From Desulfatiglans sp. (lineage in GTDB: Bacteria > Desulfobacterota > DSM-4660 > Desulfatiglandales > HGW-15), in contig JAAZBV010000156.1 in the NCBI GenBank assembly GCA_012513605.1, positions 27,270 through 91,269 on the forward strand: a DNA stretch of 64,000 bases, read 5' to 3'. Below are positions 45,298 to 54,733 of this stretch, one piece after another. The notes under the pieces are model-generated. The model saw only the letters and a list, made by a program, of their open reading frames with translations, was not told where the DNA came from and did not search any database. Every line of letters begins with the position of its first letter. The first letter of the stretch is position 1. Made by a program: the position numbers and the translations under genes.

Positions 45298-46149
45298 ATG
45301 GGTGTAAGAGCTGCTGATCTTGCAGGTAGCTGGTATCCTGCAACAGAGTCCGAATGCCTGAAGGTATTTGAAAAATTTGAAAAGGCATCTATATCATCCC
45401 GCGGTATTGAATGGACCGGGGGTATTGTGCCTCATGCAGGCTGGGTATTTTCCGGGCAGGTCGCCTATGATGTTATAAAGCATCTGAAAGGTACTACTGA
45501 TTCTCCTGATACCATTATCATATTCGGGAGACATCTTCATCCGGGGAGCGGTAACTATATTATGAATGAGGGTTCATGGGATACACCTCTGGGCGAACTT
45601 GATATAGCCTCTGATATTGCAGATAAAATAATTACCGAGTTCAGATTCAGTGTGGAGACATGGTCCATATATGCCACTGACAACACTGTTGAGGTACAGT
45701 TACCTTTCATCAGGTATCTTTTCCCGGGTGCAAGAATACTCCCGGTAGGCGTGCCCCCTGCACCGCAGTCAATAAGGATAGGAGAGCGGATAGCCGAAAT
45801 AGCTCTTGAACTGGGCCACAAGATAAAGGTGCTGGGCTCCACAGACCTTACCCATTATGGTCCGAATTACGATAACACGGCTATGGGCACAGGCCAGAGG
45901 GCCCTTGACTGGGTGAAAAACCATAATGACAGGAAGATGGTGGATCTTATGCTTAAGATGGAACCTCAGGCTGTGATAGAGGAATCGCTCAGGGATATGA
46001 ATGCCTGCTGCGGAGGGGCTGTTTCAGCGGCAATTGCCTCGGTTAAAAAACTCGGTGCAGTTGAGAGCAGAGAGGTCATCTATACAACAAGCTATGATGT
46101 TATGCCCGGCAGCAGTTTTGTAGGTTATGCCGGGGTTGTCTTCAGGTAA
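45298..46149 (+). CDS. AmmeMemoRadiSam system protein B (Memo-like)
   Basis: A 283-residue Memo/AmmeMemoRadiSam B protein, a dioxygenase-fold relative. It starts RAADLAGSWYPATESECLKVF and has GIVPHAGWVFSGQVAYDVI, EVQLPFIRYLFPGARILPV and STDLTHYGPNY, the family motifs with metal-ligand histidines. AAGGAG precedes the ATG. The partner radical SAM enzyme is encoded 13 kb away (59387-60397). The third member, AMMECR1, is not in the window. The reaction of the system is not established. Confidence 0.92.
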   Translation: MGVRAADLAGSWYPATESECLKVFEKFEKASISSRGIEWTGGIVPHAGWVFSGQVAYDVIKHLKGTTDSPDTIIIFGRHLHPGSGNYIMNEGSWDTPLGELDIASDIADKIITEFRFSVETWSIYATDNTVEVQLPFIRYLFPGARILPVGVPPAPQSIRIGERIAEIALELGHKIKVLGSTDLTHYGPNYDNTAMGTGQRALDWVKNHNDRKMVDLMLKMEPQAVIEESLRDMNACCGGAVSAAIASVKKLGAVESREVIYTTSYDVMPGSSFVGYAGVVFR

Positions 46150-46228
46150 CATATGTAAAATATAATAAATAGACATCAGCATCTATTTTTATTATGTTTC
46201 AGCATTAGTAGAATCATTAATAAAAAAA

Positions 46229-47020
46229 TTGAGGCATGTTTATGCCTGTAATATTAGACGGATTAAAGAGGTTATGAATAAAAATAGAATAAAGACAGAG
46301 CTTTTGGTCCATGACCTGAAAAACCCTATTGCGGTTATTGAGGCCAGTGCAGACATGCTTATCCGTAATGCGGAGAGGGAAAACCCACTTACGGAAAGGC
46401 AGATAAAGGCGCTGACCAGGGTAATAAGAAATTCAAGGATAGCCATGTCCCTTGTAAATGATATCCTTGAGGTCGGGAGATCAAATGAAGGCATTTTAAA
46501 TAAAGGCACATACCGGTGTTTTGAATACATTGTATTTCCATTTGTCGAGATATTTGATCTGATTGACCCTGAGATTGCTGAAAGGATAAGCAGGGCAGGG
46601 GGTTATAAGGCTTTTATAGAGATACTTGCCTCACAGGGTGTCAGGCTTGAGATGGATGCATCCCTGTGGGAAAAAGAGATATTTTTAGATGTAAGAAAGG
46701 TAAGACAGATCATAAGAAACCTGCTGAGCAATGCATTCAAATACAGAAAAAAAGAGGTTGTTGTTGAAATATCCCTTGATGATAATAACCTTTTTATCTC
46801 TATCGCTGATGATGGCAAAGGGATAGAAAAAGAATTCCACAAAAAGGTATTTGAGAGATATTTTCAATTGGGCGATGAAAGGGAACACTGCGTAAGGGGG
46901 CATGGCCTGGGGCTTGCCGGTGCGCTTGTCCTTGTTGAGGATATGGGCGGAAGAATGACCCTTGAAAGTGAAATGAACAGGGGCGCTAAATTTTCTGTCA
47001 GCCTGCCATTAGGGAGATAA
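46229..47020 (+). CDS. Small cytoplasmic histidine kinase
   Basis: A 263-residue kinase with no sensing domain apart from about 25 leading residues. The dimerisation helix carries LVHDLKNPIAVIEASADML, the ATPase domain has RQIIRNLLSNAFKYRKKEV (N-box), IADDGKGI and GHGLGLAGALVLVE. The HDLKNP H-box parallels HDFKNP in the larger kinase at 36374. The TTG at 46229 has no ribosome site; ATG at 46274 has AGAGG just two bases before it and would still keep the whole H-box, so the start is uncertain. No response regulator adjoins. It may take input from a separate protein, such as the GAF-like protein two genes on. Confidence 0.82.
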   Translation: MRHVYACNIRRIKEVMNKNRIKTELLVHDLKNPIAVIEASADMLIRNAERENPLTERQIKALTRVIRNSRIAMSLVNDILEVGRSNEGILNKGTYRCFEYIVFPFVEIFDLIDPEIAERISRAGGYKAFIEILASQGVRLEMDASLWEKEIFLDVRKVRQIIRNLLSNAFKYRKKEVVVEISLDDNNLFISIADDGKGIEKEFHKKVFERYFQLGDEREHCVRGHGLGLAGALVLVEDMGGRMTLESEMNRGAKFSVSLPLGR

Positions 47021-47124
47021 TACTGGCCTGATAAGGGGCGATGATTTGTTTAGTCTCATTTATTTTTTTCAGGCAGAAAAGGATTAGAACATGGATACAG
47101 GATGCTTAACAAAGGGATTAAATA

Positions 47125-47892
47125 ATGACAGCTGAGATGTCTGAAATACTCACTCAAAATATCAAAAAGGCGGCAGAAGTTATAGCTGTCTCTTCACCTG
47201 TTATTGCCCTTACCGGGGCAGGCATATCTGTTGAGTCCGGGATACCTGATTTCAGGGGTAAAAACGGGCTCTGGTCAAAATATGACCCTGCTAGGTACGC
47301 AACCATAGAAGCATTTTTATCTGACCCTGCCGAGGTCTGGAACATGCTCAGGGAGATGGATGCCCTGGTGTTAAAGGCAAGGCCCAACCCTGCCCACACA
47401 GCTCTTGGCATCCTTGAGGACAAGGGTTATCTTCAGCATATAATCACCCAGAATATCGATAACCTGCATCAGGCTGGCGGCGCATCAAATGTGATTGAAT
47501 ACCACGGTAACTGCAGCACCCTCTCATGCCTTTCCTGTAACAGGAGGTATAGCATGGAGGAAAAGAGGCATGAATATCTGCCGGCATGTGAGTGCGGCAA
47601 AATCCTGAAGCCCGATATCGTATTCTTTGGCGAAGGCATACCTGAAGAGGTGCTCGATCTCTCGTTTGATATTGCCAGAAAGGCGCGGGTGCTCTTGATC
47701 ATAGGCACCTCGGCACAGGTCTCCCCTGCCAATACCATCCCTGTAGTTGCATCAAAAAACAATGCTACGATTATCGAGATCAATAAAGAAAATACATGGC
47801 TGACAGAACAGTTGACAGACATCTTCCTCATGGGTAGCGCTTGTGATATTGTATCAGGGCTTGTTGATGAAATTGTCAAAGCAGGTGGATAA
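47125..47892 (+). CDS. cobB: NAD-dependent protein deacylase (sirtuin)
   Basis: A 255-residue SIR2 protein that removes acyl groups from lysines using NAD. The NAD site GAGISVESGIPDFRG is followed by TQNIDNLHQAGG and the catalytic His in VIEYHGN. Four zinc Cys are present (CLSC, then CEC at ACECGK), and KPDIVFFGEGIP completes the family pattern. AAAGGGA lies seven bases before the ATG. Its stop is three bases before the next gene, so the two are likely co-expressed. Acetyl versus longer-acyl preference cannot be read here; the Tyr/Arg pair seen in desuccinylases is not evident. Confidence 0.94.
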   Translation: MTAEMSEILTQNIKKAAEVIAVSSPVIALTGAGISVESGIPDFRGKNGLWSKYDPARYATIEAFLSDPAEVWNMLREMDALVLKARPNPAHTALGILEDKGYLQHIITQNIDNLHQAGGASNVIEYHGNCSTLSCLSCNRRYSMEEKRHEYLPACECGKILKPDIVFFGEGIPEEVLDLSFDIARKARVLLIIGTSAQVSPANTIPVVASKNNATIIEINKENTWLTEQLTDIFLMGSACDIVSGLVDEIVKAGG

Positions 47893-47894
47893 TT

Positions 47895-49307
47895 TTGTCT
47901 ATTGAGATAGAAGAAGCTGTCCTTAAAAAGGCATGCAAGGAGATGATAGAGACCATATTCCTCTGTCTCCCAAACGCCTGCAAAGGCACCATATACCGGG
48001 TAGGAGATCTGCCTGAATTAAGGGTGGAAGGGATTACCTCAGGCATTATTGATGACTACCGTGAAAGGATCGAGTGGGGGCTTGTTGGGGCATCAGATTA
48101 TGACCCGCCCGGAAAACCCTGGTCTTTATACCGTGATGAACCTGATAGACCCCTTGAGGCAATGGGCTGGTGCGTGGAGCGCCAGAAGAGCTGGACATCG
48201 GAAGACCCTGAAAATGACTCAAGGAGTGTAAGGCTTCAGCTCGCGCCAGGGTCTGAAGGGTTTCAGCATATGGAGCCTGTGCTCGTAAGAAAGGCAGATC
48301 TCAATCTTGACATGTATTCCTCTGTTATCTATCCGAAAAATTATTCAGGGCATGTGATCTGGTCTGACTCGGATTATGTTGTGGTTGCTGTTGTAAAGAT
48401 ATATTTCAGGCCATACACCATCAGGATGAACAGTCATGAAACAAGGGTTATAAAAAGGCTTTCGCGGTCACTTGGCACAGAGCTTTTAAGTTATCAGCTC
48501 AGGCAGGACTCCATGAAGGCGATGCAGGATATTTCAAGGGACAGGCTGAATGCGTGCAATATTATTGCCGACTCCCTGAGAAATGCAATAACTAAGTCGG
48601 GTATGATCTTCACCCTTGCAAAGAAGGAGATTGCATATTTAAGGGAACAGTGGGAGCTTTTGATCCTTGAGGCCAGTGGCATGGAGAATCCCAGGGAAAA
48701 GGCCATTGTAAAGCTCGACAGGCTCCTTTCAGAATTTTCCATAAAAAATAAGGATGCAGCAAGAGAGCTTCATCTCGCACATGGCAGGCTTATGGAACTC
48801 TCACTCCCCCCTTTGCAGGGTGAAAAATGGCTCAGGATGCAGGTGGAAGAAAAGTGGGATGAACTGCTTGATCTGGCAGGGGCTGATTATGAGATAAGGG
48901 GCAGGGTAAAGGAGATGATAGATGAGATAAGAAATGCCCTTGGATTCGGATGCTGCCCTGAGTTTACAAATTCCTTAAGGAATATGCCTGAAGTGCTTAA
49001 AGAAAGATGGGTGAGCCTCATTTATAAAGAGATAGAGGGCATGAAAGACCCTGCCATTGATCAGCTTGTATCAATCCTGGAAAACCCTGAGATCAATATC
49101 CCGGGCCAGGAAAAATCAAGAAAGGCACTGTTGCAGCTTAAGGCCCTTGCAGAAACAATGGGGCAGCTTGAAAGGAATACAAATTTCCTGATTAACCAGG
49201 TTCTCATGGTAAATTCTGGAAAAGAATCCAGGGAAAAGCAATACATCAACAGGGGTGAAAATGGCCACAAGGCCATGTCTGTTACTGAGAGTTTTATTCC
49301 TGTATAA
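47895..49307 (+). CDS. Unknown GAF-like / helical protein next to a sirtuin
   Basis: A 470-residue cytoplasmic protein. The N-terminal 190 residues look GAF-like (LPNACKGTIYRV, PLEAMGWCVERQKSWTSEDP), and the rest is long helices with LNACNIIADSLRNAITKSG, where a histidine kinase would carry its H-box; no phosphoacceptor His, N-box or ATPase domain follows. The C-terminal part is coiled-coil-rich (MGQLERNTNFLINQVLM). TTG starts three bases after the sirtuin stop with AGGTGGA upstream, overlapping its end. It may be a signalling scaffold coupled to the sirtuin and to the small histidine kinase upstream. I do not recognise a characterised family. Confidence 0.55.
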   Translation: MSIEIEEAVLKKACKEMIETIFLCLPNACKGTIYRVGDLPELRVEGITSGIIDDYRERIEWGLVGASDYDPPGKPWSLYRDEPDRPLEAMGWCVERQKSWTSEDPENDSRSVRLQLAPGSEGFQHMEPVLVRKADLNLDMYSSVIYPKNYSGHVIWSDSDYVVVAVVKIYFRPYTIRMNSHETRVIKRLSRSLGTELLSYQLRQDSMKAMQDISRDRLNACNIIADSLRNAITKSGMIFTLAKKEIAYLREQWELLILEASGMENPREKAIVKLDRLLSEFSIKNKDAARELHLAHGRLMELSLPPLQGEKWLRMQVEEKWDELLDLAGADYEIRGRVKEMIDEIRNALGFGCCPEFTNSLRNMPEVLKERWVSLIYKEIEGMKDPAIDQLVSILENPEINIPGQEKSRKALLQLKALAETMGQLERNTNFLINQVLMVNSGKESREKQYINRGENGHKAMSVTESFIPV

Positions 49308-49399
49308 GTTTAACATGCTGATTTAAAAGCCTTTCCGGTCAGGTAAAAAAAGTATTGTAAAATCTGAAAATTATATGTTATGAAGAGCCCGTTTTTAAT

Positions 49400-49476
49400 G
49401 CGCCCGTAGCTCAGCTGGATAGAGCAATGGACTTCTAATCCATAGGTCGGGGGTTCGAATCTTCCCGGGCGCGCCA
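49400..49476 (+). tRNA. tRNA-Arg (anticodon UCU)
   Basis: A complete cloverleaf of 77 bases. The acceptor arm pairs GCGCCCG with CGGGCGC, and the discriminator G and encoded CCA follow at 49473-49476. The D arm is GCTCAGCTGGATAGAGC. The anticodon arm ATGGA-CTTCTAA-TCCAT has TCT at 49434-49436. The T-arm contains GGTTCGAAT. It stands alone and reads AGA/AGG arginine codons, which are common in this window. Confidence 0.95.
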
Positions 49477-50010
49477 CTTCATTTTATTTCAACTCCTCAT
49501 ATGATTACTAATAAGAAGAAATAGCACCTATTTTAGGATTAACTCTTATCTCAGTATAATGAGAAATTATTATTTTATGCAGTTTTTACACAAAGAAAAC
49601 AAGACAATATACGTATACCCCTTTATGTTATATTTAAAATAATTTATATATAGTATTTCTAAAATAGCTGTACACCAAAAATTTTATCATTTATTAACTA
49701 AAGGCGGTATCTAAATGGCAAACTTGGCCCATTCCTGTAAGTCTAGTGTTTTCAGCTCCAAATAAAAAGGGATTGCATAAAAGAAATAAGTTTTAAAGTA
49801 TTATCGGGCTAAAACCGATATTTATTTCCATTATACAGGGAAAACCATGTTAAGGGATAACGAGGGAATAAATATAGAAAAAAAATAATTAGACTTAGTT
49901 TATATATAATTTGGCATCTAAGTAATATATTATCTTGACTTTTAAATATTATTCTATTATATTACCTAATACATAAACATTAACAATTATGTCAAATGAA
50001 AGGAGACAGT
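49477..50010. other. AT-rich region before the histone-like gene
   Basis: A 534-base AT-rich region. A 16-codon frame (MANLAHSCK, ATG near 49714) follows a weak ribosome site and is unlikely to be a gene. A small hairpin ATCGG-GCTAAAA-CCGAT lies near 49802. The only strong signal is the promoter at 49935-49963. Confidence 0.5.
49935..49963 (+). promoter_or_regulatory. Strong sigma-70 promoter for the histone-like gene
   Basis: TTGACT (49935-49940), a 17-base AT-rich spacer and TATATT (49958-49963), about 47 bases before the ATG at 50011. With AAAGGAG at the ribosome site the gene should be expressed well. Confidence 0.65.
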
Positions 50011-50247
50011 ATGGCAACAACTAATCAAATTAGCTACAGGTTAGGTCAGGCAAAGAAAAAGTTAGCAAAGCTTAGCAAAGACATCGTAGCCACAAAAGCC
50101 AACATTAAAAAGTTTGAAGCGGCACTAAAAAAGGCTAAGGCAGAAGAAAAAACCAAAGCTAAAACTAAAAAGAAAGCAACTAAAGCAACTGGCAAGAAAA
50201 AAGCCCCGGCCAAAAGGAAAAAAGCTGCCGCTAAAAAGAAAGACTAG
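50011..50247 (+). CDS. Lysine-rich histone H1-like protein
   Basis: A 78-residue, strongly basic protein. An N-terminal helix (SYRLGQAKKKLAKLSKDI) leads to a tail of Lys/Ala/Thr runs from residue 45 to the end, similar to histone H1 tails and to bacterial AlgP/Hc1-like proteins. ATG at 50011 is preferred over 49996 because AGGAG lies five bases upstream. A strong promoter precedes it. It probably binds DNA or RNA non-specifically, but chromatin, stress or ribosome roles are all possible. Confidence 0.7.
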   Translation: MATTNQISYRLGQAKKKLAKLSKDIVATKANIKKFEAALKKAKAEEKTKAKTKKKATKATGKKKAPAKRKKAAAKKKD

Positions 50248-50359
50248 TATTCTTTCTATTTGAATAAAGATAAAGGCGGGTCAGTCACGTTGTAATCAGG
50301 TATACTTTGCTGGATTTTGATATACCTGTGAGGGTAGAAGCAGGGCTTTGGGTATTTTT

Positions 50360-50824
50360 CTATAGTCCCCATATCTCCAGTTGTTTTATCATTCTGACCC
50401 TGTGACTGCCAGCCCAGAAATATCTTTTGCATTTAGGGCAGAATTTAATTTCCCCGGTATTCTGGTGTATTACAAAATCTGGTATTCTCCCCCGGGCATT
50501 CTGAGTCTGCACGCTGTGAAGGAGGACATTGCATAGTATGCATCTCCTGAACCAGTATTTCCTGTCCATGGGGAGAAACCCGGGGTCTTTTAACTCCAAA
50601 AGTTGATCCTTTATTTTATTATGGGTTATCAGGAGCAAAGGCTCAAGTTTATCTTGCAGGTGACGGTTTTTAGTGAGCAGGGTCCTTCCCTCTTTTAGCA
50701 GTTTTTCTATTTCATTCCCCTGGTAAAGTGATTTATAATGGGTATCAAACCCCATTATCTTCAACCATTTTGCAAGAGTACCAAGTGAAGAGTCTATTAC
50801 AAATCTGGTTTGTTCATTGCTCAT
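50360..50824 (-). CDS. Mut7-C RNase domain protein
   Basis: A 154-residue Mut7-C protein: a PIN-like fold with FVIDSSLGTLAKWLKIMGFDT and LTKNRHL, followed by a zinc ribbon with two CxxC pairs (RRCILCNVLL and FCPKCKRYFWAGSH). The family is predicted to be ribonucleases; the first Asp (position 10) fits the catalytic site. AGGGA precedes the ATG. The RNA target is unknown. Confidence 0.87.
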   Translation of the reverse strand: MSNEQTRFVIDSSLGTLAKWLKIMGFDTHYKSLYQGNEIEKLLKEGRTLLTKNRHLQDKLEPLLLITHNKIKDQLLELKDPGFLPMDRKYWFRRCILCNVLLHSVQTQNARGRIPDFVIHQNTGEIKFCPKCKRYFWAGSHRVRMIKQLEIWGL

Positions 50825-50964
50825 TATTTTTCCCTGTTAACAGCATATCTGAATCGCTGTTATTATATTTGACGATCAGGCTTGTGTAAATAATTTGACT
50901 GGGTGTCATGGTTATTATAGATTCCAAAGACTCAAATATAATACAAAAATACAGGATATTTTAA

Positions 50965-52221
50965 ATGCAGAAGATAATGATAGAGGGGGGCCACCCCTTA
51001 AAGGGTAAGGTTAAGATAAGCGGGGCCAAAAACGCGGCATTACCTGTTATATCCTCATGCCTGCTAACTGGAGGGTGGCATAAAATACATAATGTCCCGG
51101 ATTTAAGGGATATCCAGACAATAAAAAAAATAATGGAGGGGATGGGGGTAACATTCCGGGAAGAGGGGGATGCCTTACTTATCAACAGTGAAAATTTAGA
51201 CAAATATGAGGCTCCATATGATCTGGTCAGGACAATGAGGGCCTCTATTCTGCTGCTTGGACCACTGGTTGCAAGGTTCGGAAGGGCAAGGATTTCCCTC
51301 CCAGGCGGGTGTGCAATTGGTGCAAGACCCGTTAACCTGCATCTTAAGGCCCTTTCATCTATGGGTGTGGATATGTTTCTTGAAAACGGGTATATCAACG
51401 CCAGAACAGATGCCATAAAAGGTGCCGAGATATTTTTTGATATACCTACTGTAACCGGAACCGAAAACATTATGATGGCTGCGGTAAAGGCCAAGGGAGA
51501 AACCATCATCAATAATGCCGCAAAGGAGCCTGAGATATCAGACCTTGCTAATATTTTAAGAAAAATGGGGGCAGACATAGAGGGGGAAGGGACAGATACT
51601 ATCATTATAAGAGGGAAAGATGAATTGTCTCCTGCTGAACATGAAGTAATCCCTGACCGTATTGAGGCTGGCACCTTTATGATCGCCGCTACAATGGCGA
51701 AGGGAGACATAGAGATTACTAATTACAGACGTGAAGACCTTTATTCGGTAATAGAGAAGGTACGCGCTGTTGGGGCTATTGTTGATATGAATGAAAATGG
51801 ACTATCGGTAAAAGGCCCGGATATATTAGAGAGTGTTGATATCAAGACAATGCCTTTTCCGGGTTTTCCAACAGATCTCCAGGCCCAGTTTATGTCCATG
51901 ATGTCTATTGCAAAGGGATCAAGTGTTATAACTGAGGCTATATTTGAAAACAGGTTTATCCATGTAAGTGAATTAAAGCGAATGGGGGCTGATATTACCA
52001 TAAATGGAAATCAGGCACTGGTGAGGGGCAGGAAACGGTTGCTTTCTGCTCCGGTTATGGCAACAGACCTCCGGGCAAGCGCCTCCCTTGTACTTGCAGG
52101 ACTTGTGGCTGAAGATGGTCTAACAGAGATAAGCAGGATATACCATCTTGACAGGGGTTATGAAAAAATGGAGGAAAAGTTCAGGCTGCTCGGCGCAAAT
52201 ATATGGAGAGAAGTAAACTGA
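50965..52221 (+). CDS. murA: UDP-N-acetylglucosamine 1-carboxyvinyltransferase
   Basis: A 418-residue MurA that transfers enolpyruvyl to UDP-GlcNAc at the first committed step of peptidoglycan synthesis. SGAKNAALP carries the Lys-Asn pair, and LPGGCAIGARPVNLH has the active-site Cys that fosfomycin attacks, so the enzyme should be drug-sensitive. FPTDLQAQFMS and AGLVAEDGLTEI complete the two-domain fold. It lies one base before comEC, so the pair is likely co-transcribed. Confidence 0.96.
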   Translation: MQKIMIEGGHPLKGKVKISGAKNAALPVISSCLLTGGWHKIHNVPDLRDIQTIKKIMEGMGVTFREEGDALLINSENLDKYEAPYDLVRTMRASILLLGPLVARFGRARISLPGGCAIGARPVNLHLKALSSMGVDMFLENGYINARTDAIKGAEIFFDIPTVTGTENIMMAAVKAKGETIINNAAKEPEISDLANILRKMGADIEGEGTDTIIIRGKDELSPAEHEVIPDRIEAGTFMIAATMAKGDIEITNYRREDLYSVIEKVRAVGAIVDMNENGLSVKGPDILESVDIKTMPFPGFPTDLQAQFMSMMSIAKGSSVITEAIFENRFIHVSELKRMGADITINGNQALVRGRKRLLSAPVMATDLRASASLVLAGLVAEDGLTEISRIYHLDRGYEKMEEKFRLLGANIWREVN

Positions 52222-52222
52222 G

Positions 52223-54655
52223 ATGCTTGATCGACCTCTTGTACCAACATTTATATGTTTTACAGGGGGGATCCTGACGGGTTGCTATATTCCATTTATC
52301 AATGATCTTCTGTTAATTATTTTTTTATTGATTATACTTTCTCTTTTTCTGCTTTTCATAAGCCCCTGGAAACTTAAGCCCTCTATAATTCCAATATGTT
52401 TCCTTCTTGCAGGCCTGTTTCTCATATCATACAGGGATACCAGTTCAGAACTTGTCAGGCTGGCTGCAGGTAAAAAAATAATACTTGAAGGGACAGTCAT
52501 CAGCCCTGTAAAAAAGAATGGCCAGTCAGAACGCTTTGAGCTTATAGTAGAAAGACTTTTTCTTGATGAAAATATAATCTCTGTCAATGAAAAAGTTCAG
52601 ATTTCTGTTTATAATAACCCTGTGGCCTATACTATAGGTACTCGGATTCGATTCCCGTCACAAATCAAACCATTCATGAATTTCAAAAATCCCGGGGCAT
52701 ATGATTACGAGTTATCCATGCAGATCAAGGGGATTTCATGTAATGCATCTATATCTGACGGGAGATATATTGTCCCAATGGGAAGAGGTGATCCCGGTTT
52801 TTTAATGGGAATACTGGAGAGAATAAGGCAACCATTTCGAGACGTCCTGAACAGCACATTATCTGAAAAAAATAATGCATTATACCGCGCCCTTCTCCTC
52901 GGTGAAACAGAGGGTATAGGTGATGATTTAAGGGAATATTTTAACCTGACAGGACTTGGTCATGTGCTTGCTGTATCCGGATTACATGTCGGCATGATAG
53001 CATGGATATCCTTTTTTATCTGCAGGCAGATTCTCTCACTGTCATATAGACTTACCATAACGCATAACATTAAAAAGATCACTGCCTTTGCCACCTGCTT
53101 TCCGGTAATTGCCTACACAGCCCTGAGTGGTTTTCAGGTATCCGGGCAGAGGGCAATGATAATGGCCCTGACCTATCTGTTTTCCATTATTATCGAAAGG
53201 GAGAGTGATATCTGGTCAACCCTTCTTTTTGCAGCCTTTATTATACTTGCTATTGATCCTCTTGCAATAAATAGCATATCCTTTCAACTGACCTTTCTTG
53301 CAGTTGTGGGGATAGTATGGCTGACACCCTTGATTCAAAAAGTATTTCCGGATATTTCAGGAAAATTCATAAACTATCCACGCCTGAAGAGCTCCTATTT
53401 TTACCTTACAGGCATTATCTCTGTGAGTATTGCTGCCAATATTTTCCTGCTGCCGGTTACGGTTTATTATTTTAACAGGATATCCTTTGTATCGATTTTC
53501 GCAAACCTTCTTATTATACCTCTTATGGGGTTCGTCATTTTACCATTAGGCATGTTTTCCCTTATTATACTCTTTGTATCAGCAGATGCTTCTCGCTCAA
53601 TCCTTTTTATAGGCGCATATGGTCTTGATATAATGATGTGCATAATAGAGTATCTTGCCCATCTCCCATGGGCCTGTTTTCGGATGTTTATCCCCAGTAT
53701 GTTTGAGATTCTGCTCTTCTATTGCCTGCTGTTTTGTATTGTCTATTTCAGAAAAGGTAAGATGATAAAATTCAGTATGACTGCTGTCCTTCTGCTCTTT
53801 CTGATGGATTTTTCATACTGGATTTATGAAACAGGATTGAACAAAAATTTGAGAGTGTTTTTCCTGGATGTGGGCCAGGGGAATTCGGCTCTTATACAGT
53901 TTCCCGGTAAAAAAAGGATGCTTATTGATGGCGGTGGTTTTCAGGGAGATACCTTTGATACAGGCAGGAGTATTATAGCCCCATTTCTTTTAAGGAAAAA
54001 ATTACTCCATATTGATTATATTGTGCTTTCTCATCCTCATCCTGACCATATGAAAGGGCTTAAATTTATAGCCTCTGTGTTTGATCCTGCTGAATTCTGG
54101 CATAACGGTAAGGATTCTGAGGATCATGATTATCAAGACCTGATTGATATAATAAAAACCAAAAATATCAAGGTGCTTACGCCCGATGACCTAGCTAAGA
54201 CCAGGCATGTATCAGGGGTAAAGATAGAGGTGTTTTATCCTTTTTCAGGAGAAAAAAGGTCTCAAAATCTCCATGTCAGCAGTCACACCATAAATGACCA
54301 GTCCATTGTGGTAAGGATAAGTTATGCGGGTAGATCTGTTATGTTTCCAGGCGATATCGAAATGAAGTCTGAGGCTATTCTTGTAAATAAATATGGGAAT
54401 AAGCTGAAAAGCGACGCCCTGCTGGTCCCGCACCATGGCAGTAGATCTTCCAGTTCAAAACCATTTCTTGAAACAGTAAGTCCGAAGGTGTGCATCATAT
54501 CTTCAAGGCAGGGAAACAGGTTTGGTTTCCCCCATGCTGAAGTCCTGGAGAGATTTAGACGCGCAGGAGTCAGGATACTAAGGATAGATCAGGGTGGTGC
54601 TGTTGAGGTTAAAATCGGTGAAGGTATTTTTAATTCAGGATATAGTCTTGATTGA
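52223..54655 (+). CDS. comEC: ComEC/Rec2-type DNA uptake channel
   Basis: An 810-residue protein: two or three N-terminal helices, an OB-like DUF4131 region, the polytopic Competence domain (LGHVLAVSGLHVGMIAW and ALSGFQVSGQRAMIM), and a C-terminal metallo-beta-lactamase domain. The zinc motif is SHPHPDHMKG, and DVGQGNSALIQFPGKKRML plus DALLVPHHGS are present. ComEC carries single-stranded DNA across the inner membrane in competence. The long form with all domains suggests a working channel, though no other competence gene except the pilus ATPase and prepilin is in the window. Confidence 0.9.
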   Translation: MLDRPLVPTFICFTGGILTGCYIPFINDLLLIIFLLIILSLFLLFISPWKLKPSIIPICFLLAGLFLISYRDTSSELVRLAAGKKIILEGTVISPVKKNGQSERFELIVERLFLDENIISVNEKVQISVYNNPVAYTIGTRIRFPSQIKPFMNFKNPGAYDYELSMQIKGISCNASISDGRYIVPMGRGDPGFLMGILERIRQPFRDVLNSTLSEKNNALYRALLLGETEGIGDDLREYFNLTGLGHVLAVSGLHVGMIAWISFFICRQILSLSYRLTITHNIKKITAFATCFPVIAYTALSGFQVSGQRAMIMALTYLFSIIIERESDIWSTLLFAAFIILAIDPLAINSISFQLTFLAVVGIVWLTPLIQKVFPDISGKFINYPRLKSSYFYLTGIISVSIAANIFLLPVTVYYFNRISFVSIFANLLIIPLMGFVILPLGMFSLIILFVSADASRSILFIGAYGLDIMMCIIEYLAHLPWACFRMFIPSMFEILLFYCLLFCIVYFRKGKMIKFSMTAVLLLFLMDFSYWIYETGLNKNLRVFFLDVGQGNSALIQFPGKKRMLIDGGGFQGDTFDTGRSIIAPFLLRKKLLHIDYIVLSHPHPDHMKGLKFIASVFDPAEFWHNGKDSEDHDYQDLIDIIKTKNIKVLTPDDLAKTRHVSGVKIEVFYPFSGEKRSQNLHVSSHTINDQSIVVRISYAGRSVMFPGDIEMKSEAILVNKYGNKLKSDALLVPHHGSRSSSSKPFLETVSPKVCIISSRQGNRFGFPHAEVLERFRRAGVRILRIDQGGAVEVKIGEGIFNSGYSLD

Positions 54656-54733
54656 CTTTTAATAATTCACGGATTTCTTTTTTGACTCCGGGTAATATCT
54701 GAAATATAATCATATCCTAAACAGGGGAAAGAT

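Noticed and set aside
46155..46196. AT-rich stem after the Memo-like gene
   Set aside because: Arms built from AATAAATAGA/TCTATTTTTATT pair imperfectly; low G+C stem is too weak to call a terminator.
49714..49764. 16-codon frame MANLAHSCK after AAAGGCGG
   Set aside because: Too short with an imperfect ribosome site and no recognisable content.
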